Shown: in pieces, positions 18,191 to 27,192 of the stretch
How the letters are laid out: every line of letters starts with the position of its first letter
Numbering within the stretch: the first letter of the stretch is position 1
Assembly (NCBI GenBank): GCA_035637115.1
Contig: DASPXV010000019.1
Coordinates: 14,053-78,052, forward strand
Length of the DNA: 64,000 nucleotides
Source of the DNA: JAICSD01 sp035637115
GTDB taxonomy: Bacteria; Acidobacteriota; Vicinamibacteria; Vicinamibacterales; 2-12-FULL-66-21
Direction: 5' to 3'
The notes under the pieces: model-generated
The model's database searches: none
Told to the model about the DNA's origin: nothing
The model's input: only the letters and a program-made list of their open reading frames with translations
Position numbers and translations under genes: made by a program

Positions 18191-19278
18191 CAGAGCCCGT
18201 TCCGCCTGATGAAGTCTTCGAGCGCGCGGGCGACGATCTCGTGCCCTCGCGGCGTGAGGTGGACCGTCTGCTGGAAGAACACCTCGGGCCCAGGCAGCGC
18301 GGCACGCAAGGCCGGCAGCGCGTCAAAACGCGGCACTGCGATCGTCGCGAGCGCCTCATCGAAGCGGGTGGTGGCGGCATCGCGGACGAGCCGGCCCCCC
18401 GCGCCCTCGACAGCCTCTTTCAAATGCCCGTAGTCGGCGTCATCCACCTGGAACCGCGCGGGCATGAGCATGATCATCGTACGCGCGCCCGCCGCCGCCG
18501 CTTCGTTGACGATCGCCTCGATGCATTCGCGCGAGATGCGAAGGCCGTCACCGATCCGGGACGCGGGCTTTTCCGCGTACGACTGCAGCGGCGGTTCCGG
18601 CGGCGAGATCCACTGCGACAGACGGTCGGTGACCGAGACGACGCGCAGACGGATGACCTGCAGGACCAGGCTGCGCCGGACGAGACGGCGGAGCCTGTTG
18701 GTCAGCGAATCCGAAAGCACCTCCGTGGCTCCCCTCGCGTTCCGCCGCAACTTCGGCGCGGACGCGACCGCCTCTTCGGCATCGTTTCCGACGAAGATCG
18801 TGGCAATCACAAGGTCCGGCTGAAATGTTTTCGCAATCGCGCGAAAGAAGAGCAGCTCTTCGACGGGGCCGTAGCCCTGCACGCCCGCATTGATGACGCG
18901 GTACCGCACCGGTCCGCCCGCCTGATTCAATCGTTCCTGCAGCAAACGGCAGAACGTCTGCTGGTTCTGCACCTGCACGGACAGCACGAGCGAGTCGCCG
19001 AGAATGACAATGCGGCGTTCGTTGGCTGGTTTTGGCCCGATGTGCTCGTCGTCGCGAACACCTTGATCGTTGATCGCAATCTGCGTGTCGAACTCGGCGG
19101 TGACAAAGCGGGTACGCGCGCCGGGACGGAGCCGGTATCCGATTGCCGGATCGGGTACGAAGAGCGCCTGAAACGACGGGGCTGCCTCGGAGTGTCCCCA
19201 GATGCGCAGCGCGGCTTCGAACAGGGCGAATTGCGCGGCAGCGATCGCGAGGAAGAGCAGGGCCTGGCGAACACGCAT
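18190..19278 (-). CDS. SGNH/GDSL-type periplasmic acyl-transfer partner
   Basis: 362 residues from the ATG at 19278, whose A is shared with the stop of the aminotransferase gene upstream (TGATG). An N-terminal helix (ALLFLAIAAAQFALFEAALR) is an uncleaved anchor or signal. ERRIVILGDSLVLSVQVQNQ carries the GDS nucleophile block, VINAGVQGYGPVEELL the Gly block, IFVGNDAEE the Asn block, and VHLTPRGHEIVARAL the His block of SGNH hydrolases. Coupling to the MBOAT gene suggests it finishes O-acetyl transfer on the outside; a simple esterase is the alternative. Confidence 0.85.
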   Translation of the reverse strand: MRVRQALLFLAIAAAQFALFEAALRIWGHSEAAPSFQALFVPDPAIGYRLRPGARTRFVTAEFDTQIAINDQGVRDDEHIGPKPANERRIVILGDSLVLSVQVQNQQTFCRLLQERLNQAGGPVRYRVINAGVQGYGPVEELLFFRAIAKTFQPDLVIATIFVGNDAEEAVASAPKLRRNARGATEVLSDSLTNRLRRLVRRSLVLQVIRLRVVSVTDRLSQWISPPEPPLQSYAEKPASRIGDGLRISRECIEAIVNEAAAAGARTMIMLMPARFQVDDADYGHLKEAVEGAGGRLVRDAATTRFDEALATIAVPRFDALPALRAALPGPEVFFQQTVHLTPRGHEIVARALEDFIRRNGL

Positions 19279-20363
19279 CACGCGGCGGCGTGGGCGTGGA
19301 GCGCGGCCGCAACCTGCTCGACGACGCGCGGCGTCATGCCCGGGTGCAAAGGCAGGGACAGGACCTCGTTGCACACGCGATCGGCAATCGGGCACTGCGC
19401 CGGGTCTTCGCCTGCGAGCGCCGATTGGCGCGGGATCGGAATCGGAAAGTGAATCAACGTTTCGATGCCGTGCGCCTTCAAGTGCGACTGCAGCGCCGCG
19501 CGGTCACGCGTCAGGATCGGGAACAGGTGATAGACGTGCCCCGCGTCGAACTCTCGCGGAACGGTGATCGACGAGCCCGCGAGCTGCCGGCGGTACTCCG
19601 CGGCGAGCGCCCGCCGTTCTTTCGTCCAGCCTGGAAGCCACGCCAGACGCGCGCGCAGGATGGCCGCCTGCATCTCGTCGAGGCGGGAATTCACGCCGAA
19701 CTCTGCGTGGTGATATCGATCGGTCTGGCCGCCATTGCGCAGCCGGCGGAGCCGCGCGGCGACGTTGGGGTCAGCCGTCGTGATCGCCCCGCCATCGCCG
19801 AGCGCGCCAAGATTCTTGGTCGGGTAGAAGCTGTAGGCCGCGGCGTTGCCGAAGGACCCGACGGGTTGGCCCGCGCACGTCGCGAGGTGGGCCTGGCAGC
19901 AGTCTTCGACGACCAGCAGGCCGTGCCGCTGCGCGACCTGCATCAGCGCAGGCATGTCGGCCGGCTGCCCGTAAAGATGTACCGGCATGATCGCCTTCGT
20001 GCGCGACGTTACTGCCGCAGCCGTCGCGCGCGGATCGAGCGTCAGGCGATCGGCATCGATGTCGGCGAACACCGGACGCGCGCCCGCCATCATGATCGCG
20101 AGCGCGGAATACGCGGCCGACAGCGGCGTCGTGATGACTTCATCGCCGCGACCGACGCCGAGCGCCCGCAAGGAGAGCGCGAGGGCGTCGGTTCCGGTGT
20201 TGACACCGACCGCATGCGGCGCCTGGACGGCGCCGGCAAACTCCTTCTCGAATGCGTCGAGCTCCGGGCCGAGGACGAACCAGCCGCGCGCGAGCACGCG
20301 ATCGATCGCCGCGCGCACGTCCGCGGCGTCCGGCCCTGGCACCAGGTTGAGAAACGGGATCAC
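19278..20363 (-). CDS. DegT/DnrJ/EryC1/StrS sugar aminotransferase
   Basis: 361 residues from a GTG at 20363 inside a GTGA overlap with the upstream epimerase. The PLP lysine lies in YSFYPTKNLGALGDGGA; GVNTGTDALALSLRALGVG and KAIMPVHLYGQPADMP are fold-type I motifs of this family, and QTDRYHHAEFGVNSRLDEMQ shapes the sugar site. The enzyme aminates a 3- or 4-keto nucleotide sugar made by an epimerase/dehydratase, probably the gene directly before it. The amino sugar may later be acetylated, but no dedicated N-acetyltransferase is seen. Confidence 0.9.
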   Translation of the reverse strand: MIPFLNLVPGPDAADVRAAIDRVLARGWFVLGPELDAFEKEFAGAVQAPHAVGVNTGTDALALSLRALGVGRGDEVITTPLSAAYSALAIMMAGARPVFADIDADRLTLDPRATAAAVTSRTKAIMPVHLYGQPADMPALMQVAQRHGLLVVEDCCQAHLATCAGQPVGSFGNAAAYSFYPTKNLGALGDGGAITTADPNVAARLRRLRNGGQTDRYHHAEFGVNSRLDEMQAAILRARLAWLPGWTKERRALAAEYRRQLAGSSITVPREFDAGHVYHLFPILTRDRAALQSHLKAHGIETLIHFPIPIPRQSALAGEDPAQCPIADRVCNEVLSLPLHPGMTPRVVEQVAAALHAHAAA

Positions 20364-21367
20364 GCCGCCTCCACGTACTTCCGCAGGTTCGCGCGATAGA
20401 ACGCGATGGTGCGTTCGAAACCCTCCCGCAGCTCGACGCGCGGCACCCAGCCTGACGTCGCCTTGAACTTCGATGAGTCTGAATAGAAACTGCCGATGTC
20501 GATCTGTTTCTTCTCGGCCGGCCACGGAACGTAGGTCACGCATCCCGAGCCCGCGACGTCGAGCAGCACGCGCACGAGATCGCGGTGCGCGATTGGTTGG
20601 GCGCCGCCGACGTTGAACACCTCGCCGTCGCACGCGTCGCACGCGCCGGCACGCAGGAACGCGTCGGCCGCGTCGTCGACGTACACGAAATCGCGCATCT
20701 GCGAACCGTCGCCGAAGATCTGTATCTCGCGTCCTTCGATCGCCAGACGGATGAACCAGCCGATGAAACCTTGCCGGTTGTGCTTGATCAGCTGGCGTGG
20801 CCCGTACACGTTCGTCAGGCGCAGAGAACACGCGCGCACGCCGAATGCGTTGTTGTAGAGCAGGTGGTAGTACTCTCCGGCGGCCTTGTTCACGCCGTTT
20901 ACGTCGATCGGACGCACGAGATGCGTTTCGTCAACGGGCAGCCGATCGGGCTTGCCGTAGATCTGGCGAGTGCCCGCGAAGACGACTTTCACCGACGGAT
21001 TGAATTTGCGGCAGGCCTCGAGCATCGACAGCTGCGCGCGGCAGTTGATCTCGAGATCCGTGTACGGATCGCGCATGCTGTCGATGTGACTGACCTGACC
21101 GGCGAGATTGAAAATGATCTCGCGGTCGCGCACAAGCACGTCCATCGTGCTCTCGTTGCGCACGTCGCCGATGTTCACCCGCAGCCGATCCTCGATGCCG
21201 GCGATGTTGAACAGGTTGCCGCCGTACTCGGGAATCATCGCGTCCACGACCAGGACGTCGGCTTCGAGATCCACGAGCTGTCGCGCGAGGTTGCTGCCGA
21301 TGAAGCCAAGCCCACCCGTCACGAGCACGCGCCGGCCGCGGTAGAAGTCGCGGTAGTCAGCGCGCAT
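20360..21367 (-). CDS. extended-SDR sugar epimerase/dehydratase with altered YxxxK
   Basis: 335 residues. RRVLVTGGLGFIGSNLARQL binds NAD(P); FAGTRQIYGKPDRLPV has a Thr at the usual Ser/Thr position; RLTNVYGPRQLIKHNRQGF and IFGDGSQMRDFVYVDDAADA are typical. Where related enzymes read YGxSK, this protein has NGVNK, so the catalytic Tyr is replaced by Asn; I recall NGxNK in related exopolysaccharide-locus proteins, so it may be a subfamily trait. ATG 21367 is chosen because GGTGAG sits 5 nt upstream. It overlaps the GT2 upstream by 11 bp and is coupled to the DegT aminotransferase after it. Confidence 0.8.
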   Translation of the reverse strand: MRADYRDFYRGRRVLVTGGLGFIGSNLARQLVDLEADVLVVDAMIPEYGGNLFNIAGIEDRLRVNIGDVRNESTMDVLVRDREIIFNLAGQVSHIDSMRDPYTDLEINCRAQLSMLEACRKFNPSVKVVFAGTRQIYGKPDRLPVDETHLVRPIDVNGVNKAAGEYYHLLYNNAFGVRACSLRLTNVYGPRQLIKHNRQGFIGWFIRLAIEGREIQIFGDGSQMRDFVYVDDAADAFLRAGACDACDGEVFNVGGAQPIAHRDLVRVLLDVAGSGCVTYVPWPAEKKQIDIGSFYSDSSKFKATSGWVPRVELREGFERTIAFYRANLRKYVEAA

Positions 21368-22118
21368 CCGGCTCACCCACGGCGCTCGCTTCCTTCATGT
21401 GCTCGCGCCGGATCACCAGCGCGAACCAGAGCTTGAACACGTCGATCGCGGTCCTGAAGAGACGGCGGAAGTTGAAGAATTGCGACTTCCCGTAGGCACG
21501 GTGATAGTGATGAACGGGCACCTCCGCGATCCGAAAGCCCCCATCCGTAATCTTCTTCATCATCTCGAGGCAGATGACGCCGCTGTTCTTCTCGAGCGTC
21601 ACCTTGTCGAAGATCGAGCGCCGCATCATGCGGAAGTCGCAATCGACGTCGCGGACGGTGAGCCCGAACAGGATCTTGACGGTGTGGTGATAGACGCGTC
21701 CGATGATGATGCGATGGATCGGATCGGAGCGGCTGATCTTGTAGCCGTTCACGAGATCGACCGTCTCATCGAAGGCGCGCCACAACAGTTCCATTTCCGC
21801 CGGATCGTACTGCGCGTCGCCGTCCGTGTAGAAGATCAGTTCTCGCGTCGCTGTTGCGAACCCGGTCCGCAGGGCGCCGCCATAACCGCGGTTCCGCTCG
21901 TGATGCACCACGCGCACCTGCGGGTACGTGCGCGCGAGCTCGTCGAGGATCTCCGCCGTGTTGTCGGCGCTGCCGTCGTTGACCACGATGACTTCGTGGT
22001 CCGGCGTCAGCTTCCGCGCGCTGCGGAGCGCCGTGATCACGAGGCTCGCGATCGTCCCGCTGTCGTTGTACGCGGGAAAAAAGACACTTAGACCCGTGGT
22101 GGGCCCTTCGGCTGGCAT
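21357..22118 (-). CDS. GT2 glycosyltransferase, DPM1/DPG-like
   Basis: 253 residues. LSVFFPAYNDSGTIASLV, VIVVNDGSADNT, NRGYGGALRTGF and FYTDGDAQYDPAE, with the DxD-like metal site, define a GT-A enzyme close to the polyprenyl-phosphate glycosyltransferases of exopolysaccharide loci. VDCDFRMMRRSIFDKV and HYHRAYGKSQFFNFRR lie in the C-terminal acceptor region. No clear membrane span is seen, so it is probably peripheral. It precedes the epimerase/aminotransferase pair and follows a GT4 gene after 16 bp. Confidence 0.85.
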   Translation of the reverse strand: MPAEGPTTGLSVFFPAYNDSGTIASLVITALRSARKLTPDHEVIVVNDGSADNTAEILDELARTYPQVRVVHHERNRGYGGALRTGFATATRELIFYTDGDAQYDPAEMELLWRAFDETVDLVNGYKISRSDPIHRIIIGRVYHHTVKILFGLTVRDVDCDFRMMRRSIFDKVTLEKNSGVICLEMMKKITDGGFRIAEVPVHHYHRAYGKSQFFNFRRLFRTAIDVFKLWFALVIRREHMKEASAVGEPDAR

Positions 22119-22134
22119 GGAATGACGCTAAATC

Positions 22135-23364
22135 TTATCGGGTGAGTGACTTGAAGGCAAGCGCGCGATCGTACGCGGCCTCGAACCGCGCCGCCGCGGC
22201 GTCCCACCCGAAACGCGCGTTCACGAGAGCGCGTCCCGCGGTTCCAAGGCGCGCGCGCCGCTCGGGATCGTGGAGCAAGTGGGCGAGGACGGAGCCCAGA
22301 GCCGTGGCGTCCCGCTCTGCGACGAGCATCCCGTTCTCCCCGTCGCGAATGACGCTGCCGATGCCCCCCGCAGACGTCGCCACGACCGCCGTTCCGGACG
22401 CGAGCGCCTCGAGCAGCGTGTTCGGCAGCCCGTCGACGTTTCCGCTGTCGTCGCGCACGGAAGGAATCGCGATGACGTCGGCGGCGGCAAACCAACGCGC
22501 GACATCTCCTTGCGTGATGTCGCCCAGGAAATCGACCCGCGCGGTCACGCCGGCCGCGGCGGCACGCGCGTGCAGCTCGTCGCCGAGGTCGCCGGCGCCG
22601 GCAATGACGAGCCGCGCCCCAGGAACCGACGCCATCGCATCGATCAGATACTCGAACCCCTTCTTGCGCACGAGTCGTCCCGCCGCGACAATCAGCGGCT
22701 GTTCCGGAGCGATCTGCGCAGCCGCGCGGATCGTTGCGCGCGTGTCCGCCGCCGGCTTGAAACGGGCGGCATCGACGCCGTAGGGGACGACTTCCATGCG
22801 CTCCGCGTTGGCGCCGAGCGCGATGCCCCGTCGCGCGAGATCCTCGCTGCACGCCGTGATCGCTCCGGCGCGCGCGAAAACGCGCCGCGCCGCCACGCGC
22901 GCCGGCGGCGTTCGCTCGGCCACGAACACGTCGGAACCGTGGAGGCTGACGACGAGGGGCAATGCCGGGCGCGCTGCCGCTGCGATTACCCCGCCGGGCA
23001 CGACCCAGTGGCCGTGCATCACCGTCGCGCGGCGCTTCTGCGCGACGCGCTTCGCCTTGAACCAGCCGGCCGACATCGCCAGCGGCGCCGCCATCCAGGC
23101 GGCGCTTTTGAGCTTTACATCCGCCTCGAGGCCGGCCGCGTAGCCGAAGACATTCAGTGACGAAACAGGTGCGTAACGGAAGAAATGGAAGAAGACGCCG
23201 TCCTCGCTTTTTCCACGCGTGATGCGCGGATGCCAGGGCGCGACGATGTGCACTTCATGTCCGCGCGCGGCGACGCCTTTTGCGATCGGCTCCATGAAGG
23301 TACCGACGGAATCACCCGGAAACCGCGGATACGACGTCGTCACCATCACGACGACGAACCGCAT
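22135..23364 (-). CDS. GT4 glycosyltransferase
   Basis: 409 residues of GT-B fold. VVVMVTTSYPRFPGDSVGTF and MHGHWVVPGG lie in the N-terminal acceptor domain. LIVAAGRLVRKKGFEYLIDA, RVDFLGDITQGDVARWFAAA and LPNTLLEALASGTAVVATSAGG are the nucleotide-sugar-binding half, including the second Glu of an EX7E-like pair. Such retaining enzymes extend cytoplasmic lipid-linked oligosaccharides. One base separates it from the upstream GT2 stop. Confidence 0.9.
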   Translation of the reverse strand: MRFVVVMVTTSYPRFPGDSVGTFMEPIAKGVAARGHEVHIVAPWHPRITRGKSEDGVFFHFFRYAPVSSLNVFGYAAGLEADVKLKSAAWMAAPLAMSAGWFKAKRVAQKRRATVMHGHWVVPGGVIAAAARPALPLVVSLHGSDVFVAERTPPARVAARRVFARAGAITACSEDLARRGIALGANAERMEVVPYGVDAARFKPAADTRATIRAAAQIAPEQPLIVAAGRLVRKKGFEYLIDAMASVPGARLVIAGAGDLGDELHARAAAAGVTARVDFLGDITQGDVARWFAAADVIAIPSVRDDSGNVDGLPNTLLEALASGTAVVATSAGGIGSVIRDGENGMLVAERDATALGSVLAHLLHDPERRARLGTAGRALVNARFGWDAAAARFEAAYDRALAFKSLTR

Positions 23365-23365
23365 G

Positions 23366-24073
23366 TCAGTGGCGCGACCGGAAGACGAGACGCCACGGCA
23401 TGATGAGCGATTCCATCAGCACGTTCGAGGACAGCTTCGATTGTCCGACATGGCGCTCGATGAAGATGATCGGCACCTCGCCGATGCGCAGCCCACGCTG
23501 CCGTGCCTCGTAGAGCATCTCGACCAGGAACGAGTAGCCGTCCGACACCATGTTCGCGATCGGGATCCGCGCGAGCGCTTCGCGGCGCCAGCAGCGATAG
23601 CCGCTCGTGCAGTCGCTGGTTGAAAGCGACGTGATGAAGCGGATGTAGCGATTGGCGAACGCGCTGAGAAAGATGCGGTGCAGCGGCCAGTTCACGACGC
23701 TGACGCCGCACAGGTAGCGCGATCCGATCACGAGGTCGTTCGCGCCGGCTGCCTTGACGAGGTCCGGCAGATACTCCGGGTTGTGCGAGAGGTCCGCGTC
23801 CATCTGGCAGATGAACTCGGCGCGCCCTTCGTTGATCGCGTGCAGCAGGCCGTCCACGTACGAGCGGCCGAGGCCGCGCTGTCCAGTGCGGTGCATGACC
23901 TCGACACGCCCGGGATACTGCGCCGCGAGCTCGTCGGCGATCTGCCCCGTGCCATCGGGCGAGCCATCATCCACGACGAGCATCCGCGCCCCTTCGTGTT
24001 TCAGCACTCCCGCCGCGAGGACGGGCAGATTCTCGCGTTCGTTATACGTGGGAGTGACGATGAGTACGTTCAT
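23366..24073 (-). CDS. polyprenyl-phosphate mannose synthase-like GT2
   Basis: 235 residues from the ATG at 24073. NVLIVTPTYNERENLPVLAA, LVVDDGSPDGTGQIADEL, GQRGLGRSYVDGLLHAINEG, CQMDADLSHNPEYLPDLV and the C-terminal TSGYRCWRREAL and GYSFLVEMLYEARQRG are closely those of bacterial Ppm1/DPM1 enzymes that make polyprenyl-phosphate-mannose from a GDP-sugar. The absence of a membrane tail fits the type I (soluble) class. It overlaps the GT39-like gene before it by 32 bp, a natural donor-acceptor pair. Confidence 0.9.
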   Translation of the reverse strand: MNVLIVTPTYNERENLPVLAAGVLKHEGARMLVVDDGSPDGTGQIADELAAQYPGRVEVMHRTGQRGLGRSYVDGLLHAINEGRAEFICQMDADLSHNPEYLPDLVKAAGANDLVIGSRYLCGVSVVNWPLHRIFLSAFANRYIRFITSLSTSDCTSGYRCWRREALARIPIANMVSDGYSFLVEMLYEARQRGLRIGEVPIIFIERHVGQSKLSSNVLMESLIMPWRLVFRSRH

Positions 24074-25325
24074 GATTGCGAAGGCCGAACGGCAGCGCCG
24101 CGGCGACGATGAGCGCCGGATCAATCACGGGAATTCTGAACCGTTCCTGTGGAAAAAATATCAGCCCGGCCACAATCGTGCCGGCGGCCATGAGCCAGAG
24201 CGGGGCGGGTGTGCCACCGTCGCGCCGGGTGCGCCGCCAGCTCAATGCGCCGGCGATCGCCGCCGGCAGCACGAGCAGGTACGACACGACGGAGGCCGCG
24301 AAGTACCTCGTGGAGTGTAGCGCATACGATGGTCCGAGGGGCACCACCGTGTAGAGCGCCTTGCGCGCGATGAGCACGAGCCATGCGCCAGGCTCCCGGC
24401 GGATCCAGGCGAGCGCGTCGCGATAATAGAGGGGCTCGAGCTGTTCGGGGGTCAGGCCCGGATGCGCGGCGCGGAACTCGAGCTCCGCGCGTTTGAGTTG
24501 CAGATTCGCGGCGAGATCGCCGTCCCCCACCGCGAGCGGATGATTGCCCGTCCAGAACGTCACGCCGCCTTCCGATGCGACGGCGATCCATCGGCCGTAG
24601 ACGTGACGATTGCGAATCGTCCAGGGCAGGACGCAGAGACCCGCTGTCAGCAGTAGCGTGCCAGCCGCCAGGTACGCTCGTCGTCGCGCCATCCACAGCG
24701 TCAGAAATGGCAAAGAAAACAACATCGCCGGGCGCGTGAGGATCGCAATTCCTGCCAGGACACCCGCAAAAACGGGGACTGTCCCCGTTTCCAAAACGGG
24801 GACTGTCCCCGTTTTCGAAAATGGGAAACGGGGACTGTCCCCGTTTTTTTGCAGCGTCAGGGCGGTCGCCAGCGCGAGCGTGGAATACAGCGTTTCGCTG
24901 AGAACGTAGGCCGGCATCCAGACGAGCGGCGGATACACGGCCGCAATCGCCGCCGCGGCGACACCGGCGCGCTCTCCCGCCGCGCGCTGCGCGATCGACG
25001 CGATCAACCAGACACCAAGTGCGCCGACGAACGCCTGCGCGATCTGGACTCGGCGTGGCGCGTGATCGGACGGCTGCGTAATGTGAAGAGCTGCCAGAAA
25101 CAGTGGGTAACCCGGCGCACGACCGAACTGCTGGCCCGTGCCGGGCGCGGGTTCGTCGGCCGGATACGTGAAGCCGTCACCGCGCGCGACGCTCCGGCCA
25201 AGCGCGAGGTACTCGCGCTCGTCATGCGTGAGCGGCTGGTCGACCCAGTAGACCAGCACGAACGCCAGCCGCAGCGCCAGGCCGCAGGCGACCCACGCGA
25301 GAATCCAGGCGCGCGAGCGTGTCAC
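24042..25325 (-). CDS. GT39-like membrane glycosyltransferase interrupted by palindromic repeat peptide
   Basis: 427 residues from a GTG at 25325 within a GTGA overlap. FVLVYWVDQPLTHDEREYLA is the acidic-loop motif of PMT/ArnT-like enzymes; GRAPGYPLFLAALH follows, and about eight helices alternate up to the C-terminus. Residues about 160-187 hold a repetitive peptide with two GTVPV units translated from three palindromic DNA copies (24770-24846). It lies in a predicted loop, so the protein may still fold. The gene directly after it encodes a polyprenyl-phosphate mannose synthase-like enzyme. Confidence 0.75.
   Translation of the reverse strand: MTRSRAWILAWVACGLALRLAFVLVYWVDQPLTHDEREYLALGRSVARGDGFTYPADEPAPGTGQQFGRAPGYPLFLAALHITQPSDHAPRRVQIAQAFVGALGVWLIASIAQRAAGERAGVAAAAIAAVYPPLVWMPAYVLSETLYSTLALATALTLQKNGDSPRFPFSKTGTVPVLETGTVPVFAGVLAGIAILTRPAMLFSLPFLTLWMARRRAYLAAGTLLLTAGLCVLPWTIRNRHVYGRWIAVASEGGVTFWTGNHPLAVGDGDLAANLQLKRAELEFRAAHPGLTPEQLEPLYYRDALAWIRREPGAWLVLIARKALYTVVPLGPSYALHSTRYFAASVVSYLLVLPAAIAGALSWRRTRRDGGTPAPLWLMAAGTIVAGLIFFPQERFRIPVIDPALIVAAALPFGLRNHERTHRHSHV
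24770..24846. repeat. three copies of a 21-bp palindrome within a coding sequence
   Basis: Three copies of a 21-bp palindrome (arms AAACGGGGAC and GTCCCCGTTT around one T) lie at 24770-24790, 24794-24814 and 24826-24846. They are in frame with the minus-strand GT39-like gene and are read there as two GTVPV units and a related NGDSPRF peptide. Perfect 10-bp arms and near-identical copies indicate recent REP-like duplication. Confidence 0.85.
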
Positions 25326-26182
25326 CGTCGGCCTTCGAAGCGCAGCGCGGAAATCTGCTCGGAAACGAGACCGACGAGGAAGACGACGACCGCGAAGAGG
25401 ATCAGCAGCACCGAAGAATTCGTTACGTGCCGCTGCGTGGCGATCGTCCACCCGGCATATGCCGCGCCCAGCGCAAACGCGCTCGCGGCGATGGGAAGAA
25501 AAATTCGGAAAGGGCTGAAGATCGTGACGATTTTGAAGATGATCATCAGGAACTTCGCGCCGTCGCGCGCGAGCCGGATCTTTGAGTGGCCGCTGCGCTG
25601 GCGCGCGTGAATCGGTTCGAACGTGACGCTGTAGCCCCCCTTGATGAACGCCAGCGTCGTTGTCGTTGGCGTCGAGAATCCGTTCGGCAACAGATGCAGG
25701 TATTCGCGCAGGCCTGATGTCCTGGCGCCGCGGAATCCCGACGTCAGATCCGGAATGTCACGGCCGGTCAGGTAGCTGGCGAGCCGATTGAGCGCGCCAT
25801 TGCCTGCGCTTCGCGTCTGCGTCGCCTGCGTTTCGCGCGAGCGAGCACCGATCACCATGTCATATTCGCCGAGGCGTGAAGCGAGGCGCAGTGCGTCTTC
25901 CGGCGGATGCTGCCCATCGGCATCGACGATCAACACGTATTCACCGGTCGCACGGCGAATCCCATTCTTGACCGCCGCGCCATTCCCCATGTTGTACGGG
26001 TGACGAACGACGGTCGCGCCGGCCGCGGCAGCCTTTCCACCCGTCCCGTCGTTCGAACCGTCGTCGACGACGATGATCTCGCGCCAGCTGGCGGCGCCGC
26101 GCAGCACTTCCACGACGGCGGCAACCGCGTCCGCCTCGTTGAAGGCGGGGATGACGATCGAAACAGTGGCCGGATCGGCCAT
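25322..26182 (-). CDS. membrane-anchored GT2 glycosyltransferase
   Basis: 286 residues. VSIVIPAFNEADAVAAVVEV, IIVVDDGSNDGT, NMGNGAAVKNGIRRA and ILIVDADGQHPPE-like strands form the GT-A domain. Two hydrophobic helices near the C-terminus (FSPFRIFLPIAASAFALGAA and VLLILFAVVVFLVGLVS) anchor it, as in polyprenyl-phosphate glucosyl or GlcNAc synthases of the GtrB/DPM type. Its start shares one base with the preceding GT2 stop (TGATG). Confidence 0.85.
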   Translation of the reverse strand: MADPATVSIVIPAFNEADAVAAVVEVLRGAASWREIIVVDDGSNDGTGGKAAAAGATVVRHPYNMGNGAAVKNGIRRATGEYVLIVDADGQHPPEDALRLASRLGEYDMVIGARSRETQATQTRSAGNGALNRLASYLTGRDIPDLTSGFRGARTSGLREYLHLLPNGFSTPTTTTLAFIKGGYSVTFEPIHARQRSGHSKIRLARDGAKFLMIIFKIVTIFSPFRIFLPIAASAFALGAAYAGWTIATQRHVTNSSVLLILFAVVVFLVGLVSEQISALRFEGRR

Positions 26183-27192
26183 CAGTGCTCCCACCGGTCG
26201 GGACGATCGCCCGTGTGCGTCAGCGGATGGCGCTCGCGGTCCTGCTCGCGCTGCGGCAGTTCGAGCGTCCTCACGCGATACAGGAGATCCTCGAGGAGCT
26301 TCCTGTTCCCGGAGATCACATCGGCGAGCAGACCGATGACGAGCACCTGGGAACCGACGATCAGCAGCACCGCGGCCGCGATCATCGATCCAAGGTGTCG
26401 CGACGCCTGGTACTGGAAGTAGTAGTAGACGAATCGCAGCGCAATGGCACAACCGGCGGCGAAAATCGTCAGGCCGAGATACGTGAACACCTTGAGCGGT
26501 TCGTACATCGCGTAGATGCGGACGATGGTTGCGCCCGAGCGCTTGATGTACGAGAAGACGCTGTCGAACAGCCGCGACTCGCGCGTGCGAGGGTTCACGG
26601 CGACGGGCACGTGCGCGATGGACATCCGCTTCTTGCCGGCCTGGATGATCGATTCGAGCGTGTAGGAGAACTCGGACACGATTGTCATGCGGAGCGCCGC
26701 TTCGCGCGTGTACGCGCGGAAGCCGCTCGTCGTATCCGGCACCGTCGTGTTCGACACCTGTCGCACGACCCAGCTGCCGAGCGCCTGGAGCTGGCGCTTG
26801 CGCCACGACATGTGGCGAAGCTCCGCGATGTTGCGATCGCCGATGCAGATGTCCGCTTCGCCGCGAAGCAGTGGGGCCAGGAGCTTTGGCATCTCGTGAC
26901 CCGCGTACTGGTTGTCGGCGTCCGTGTTGACGATGAAGTCCGCGCCCGCCTTGAGACAGGCGTCGATGCCGGCCTGGAACGCGGCGGCGAGTCCCTTGTT
27001 GCGCCGCAGCCGGACGATGTGGTCCACGCCGCACGCACGCGCGACGTCAGACGTGCCATCGCGCGACCCGTCGTCGATGACGAGCACCTCGATGACGTCG
27101 ACGCCCGGGATGCTCTTGGGGAGGTCCGCAAGCGTGCCCGGCAGTGTCTGCGCCTCATTGAGGCACGGGATCTGGATAATGAGTTTTTTCAC
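26182..27192 (-). CDS. membrane-anchored GT2 glycosyltransferase (GtrB-like)
   Basis: 336 residues from a GTG in a GTGA overlap with the GT4 gene upstream. The GT-A domain shows LIIQIPCLNEAQTLPGTLAD, VLVIDDGSRDGTS, NKGLAAAFQAGID and IVNTDADNQYAGHEMPKLL. Two C-terminal membrane helices (KVFTYLGLTIFAAGCAIAL and MIAAAVLLIVGSQVLVIGLL) follow, then a basic tail. The family loads sugars on polyprenyl phosphate. It is the first of two consecutive anchored GT2s, so two different lipid-linked sugars may be made. Confidence 0.85.
   Translation of the reverse strand: MKKLIIQIPCLNEAQTLPGTLADLPKSIPGVDVIEVLVIDDGSRDGTSDVARACGVDHIVRLRRNKGLAAAFQAGIDACLKAGADFIVNTDADNQYAGHEMPKLLAPLLRGEADICIGDRNIAELRHMSWRKRQLQALGSWVVRQVSNTTVPDTTSGFRAYTREAALRMTIVSEFSYTLESIIQAGKKRMSIAHVPVAVNPRTRESRLFDSVFSYIKRSGATIVRIYAMYEPLKVFTYLGLTIFAAGCAIALRFVYYYFQYQASRHLGSMIAAAVLLIVGSQVLVIGLLADVISGNRKLLEDLLYRVRTLELPQREQDRERHPLTHTGDRPDRWEH

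Noticed and set aside
24770..24846. Three palindromes as a CRISPR array
   Set aside because: Spacings of 3 and 11 bp between copies are too short for spacers, and the copies sit inside a gene.
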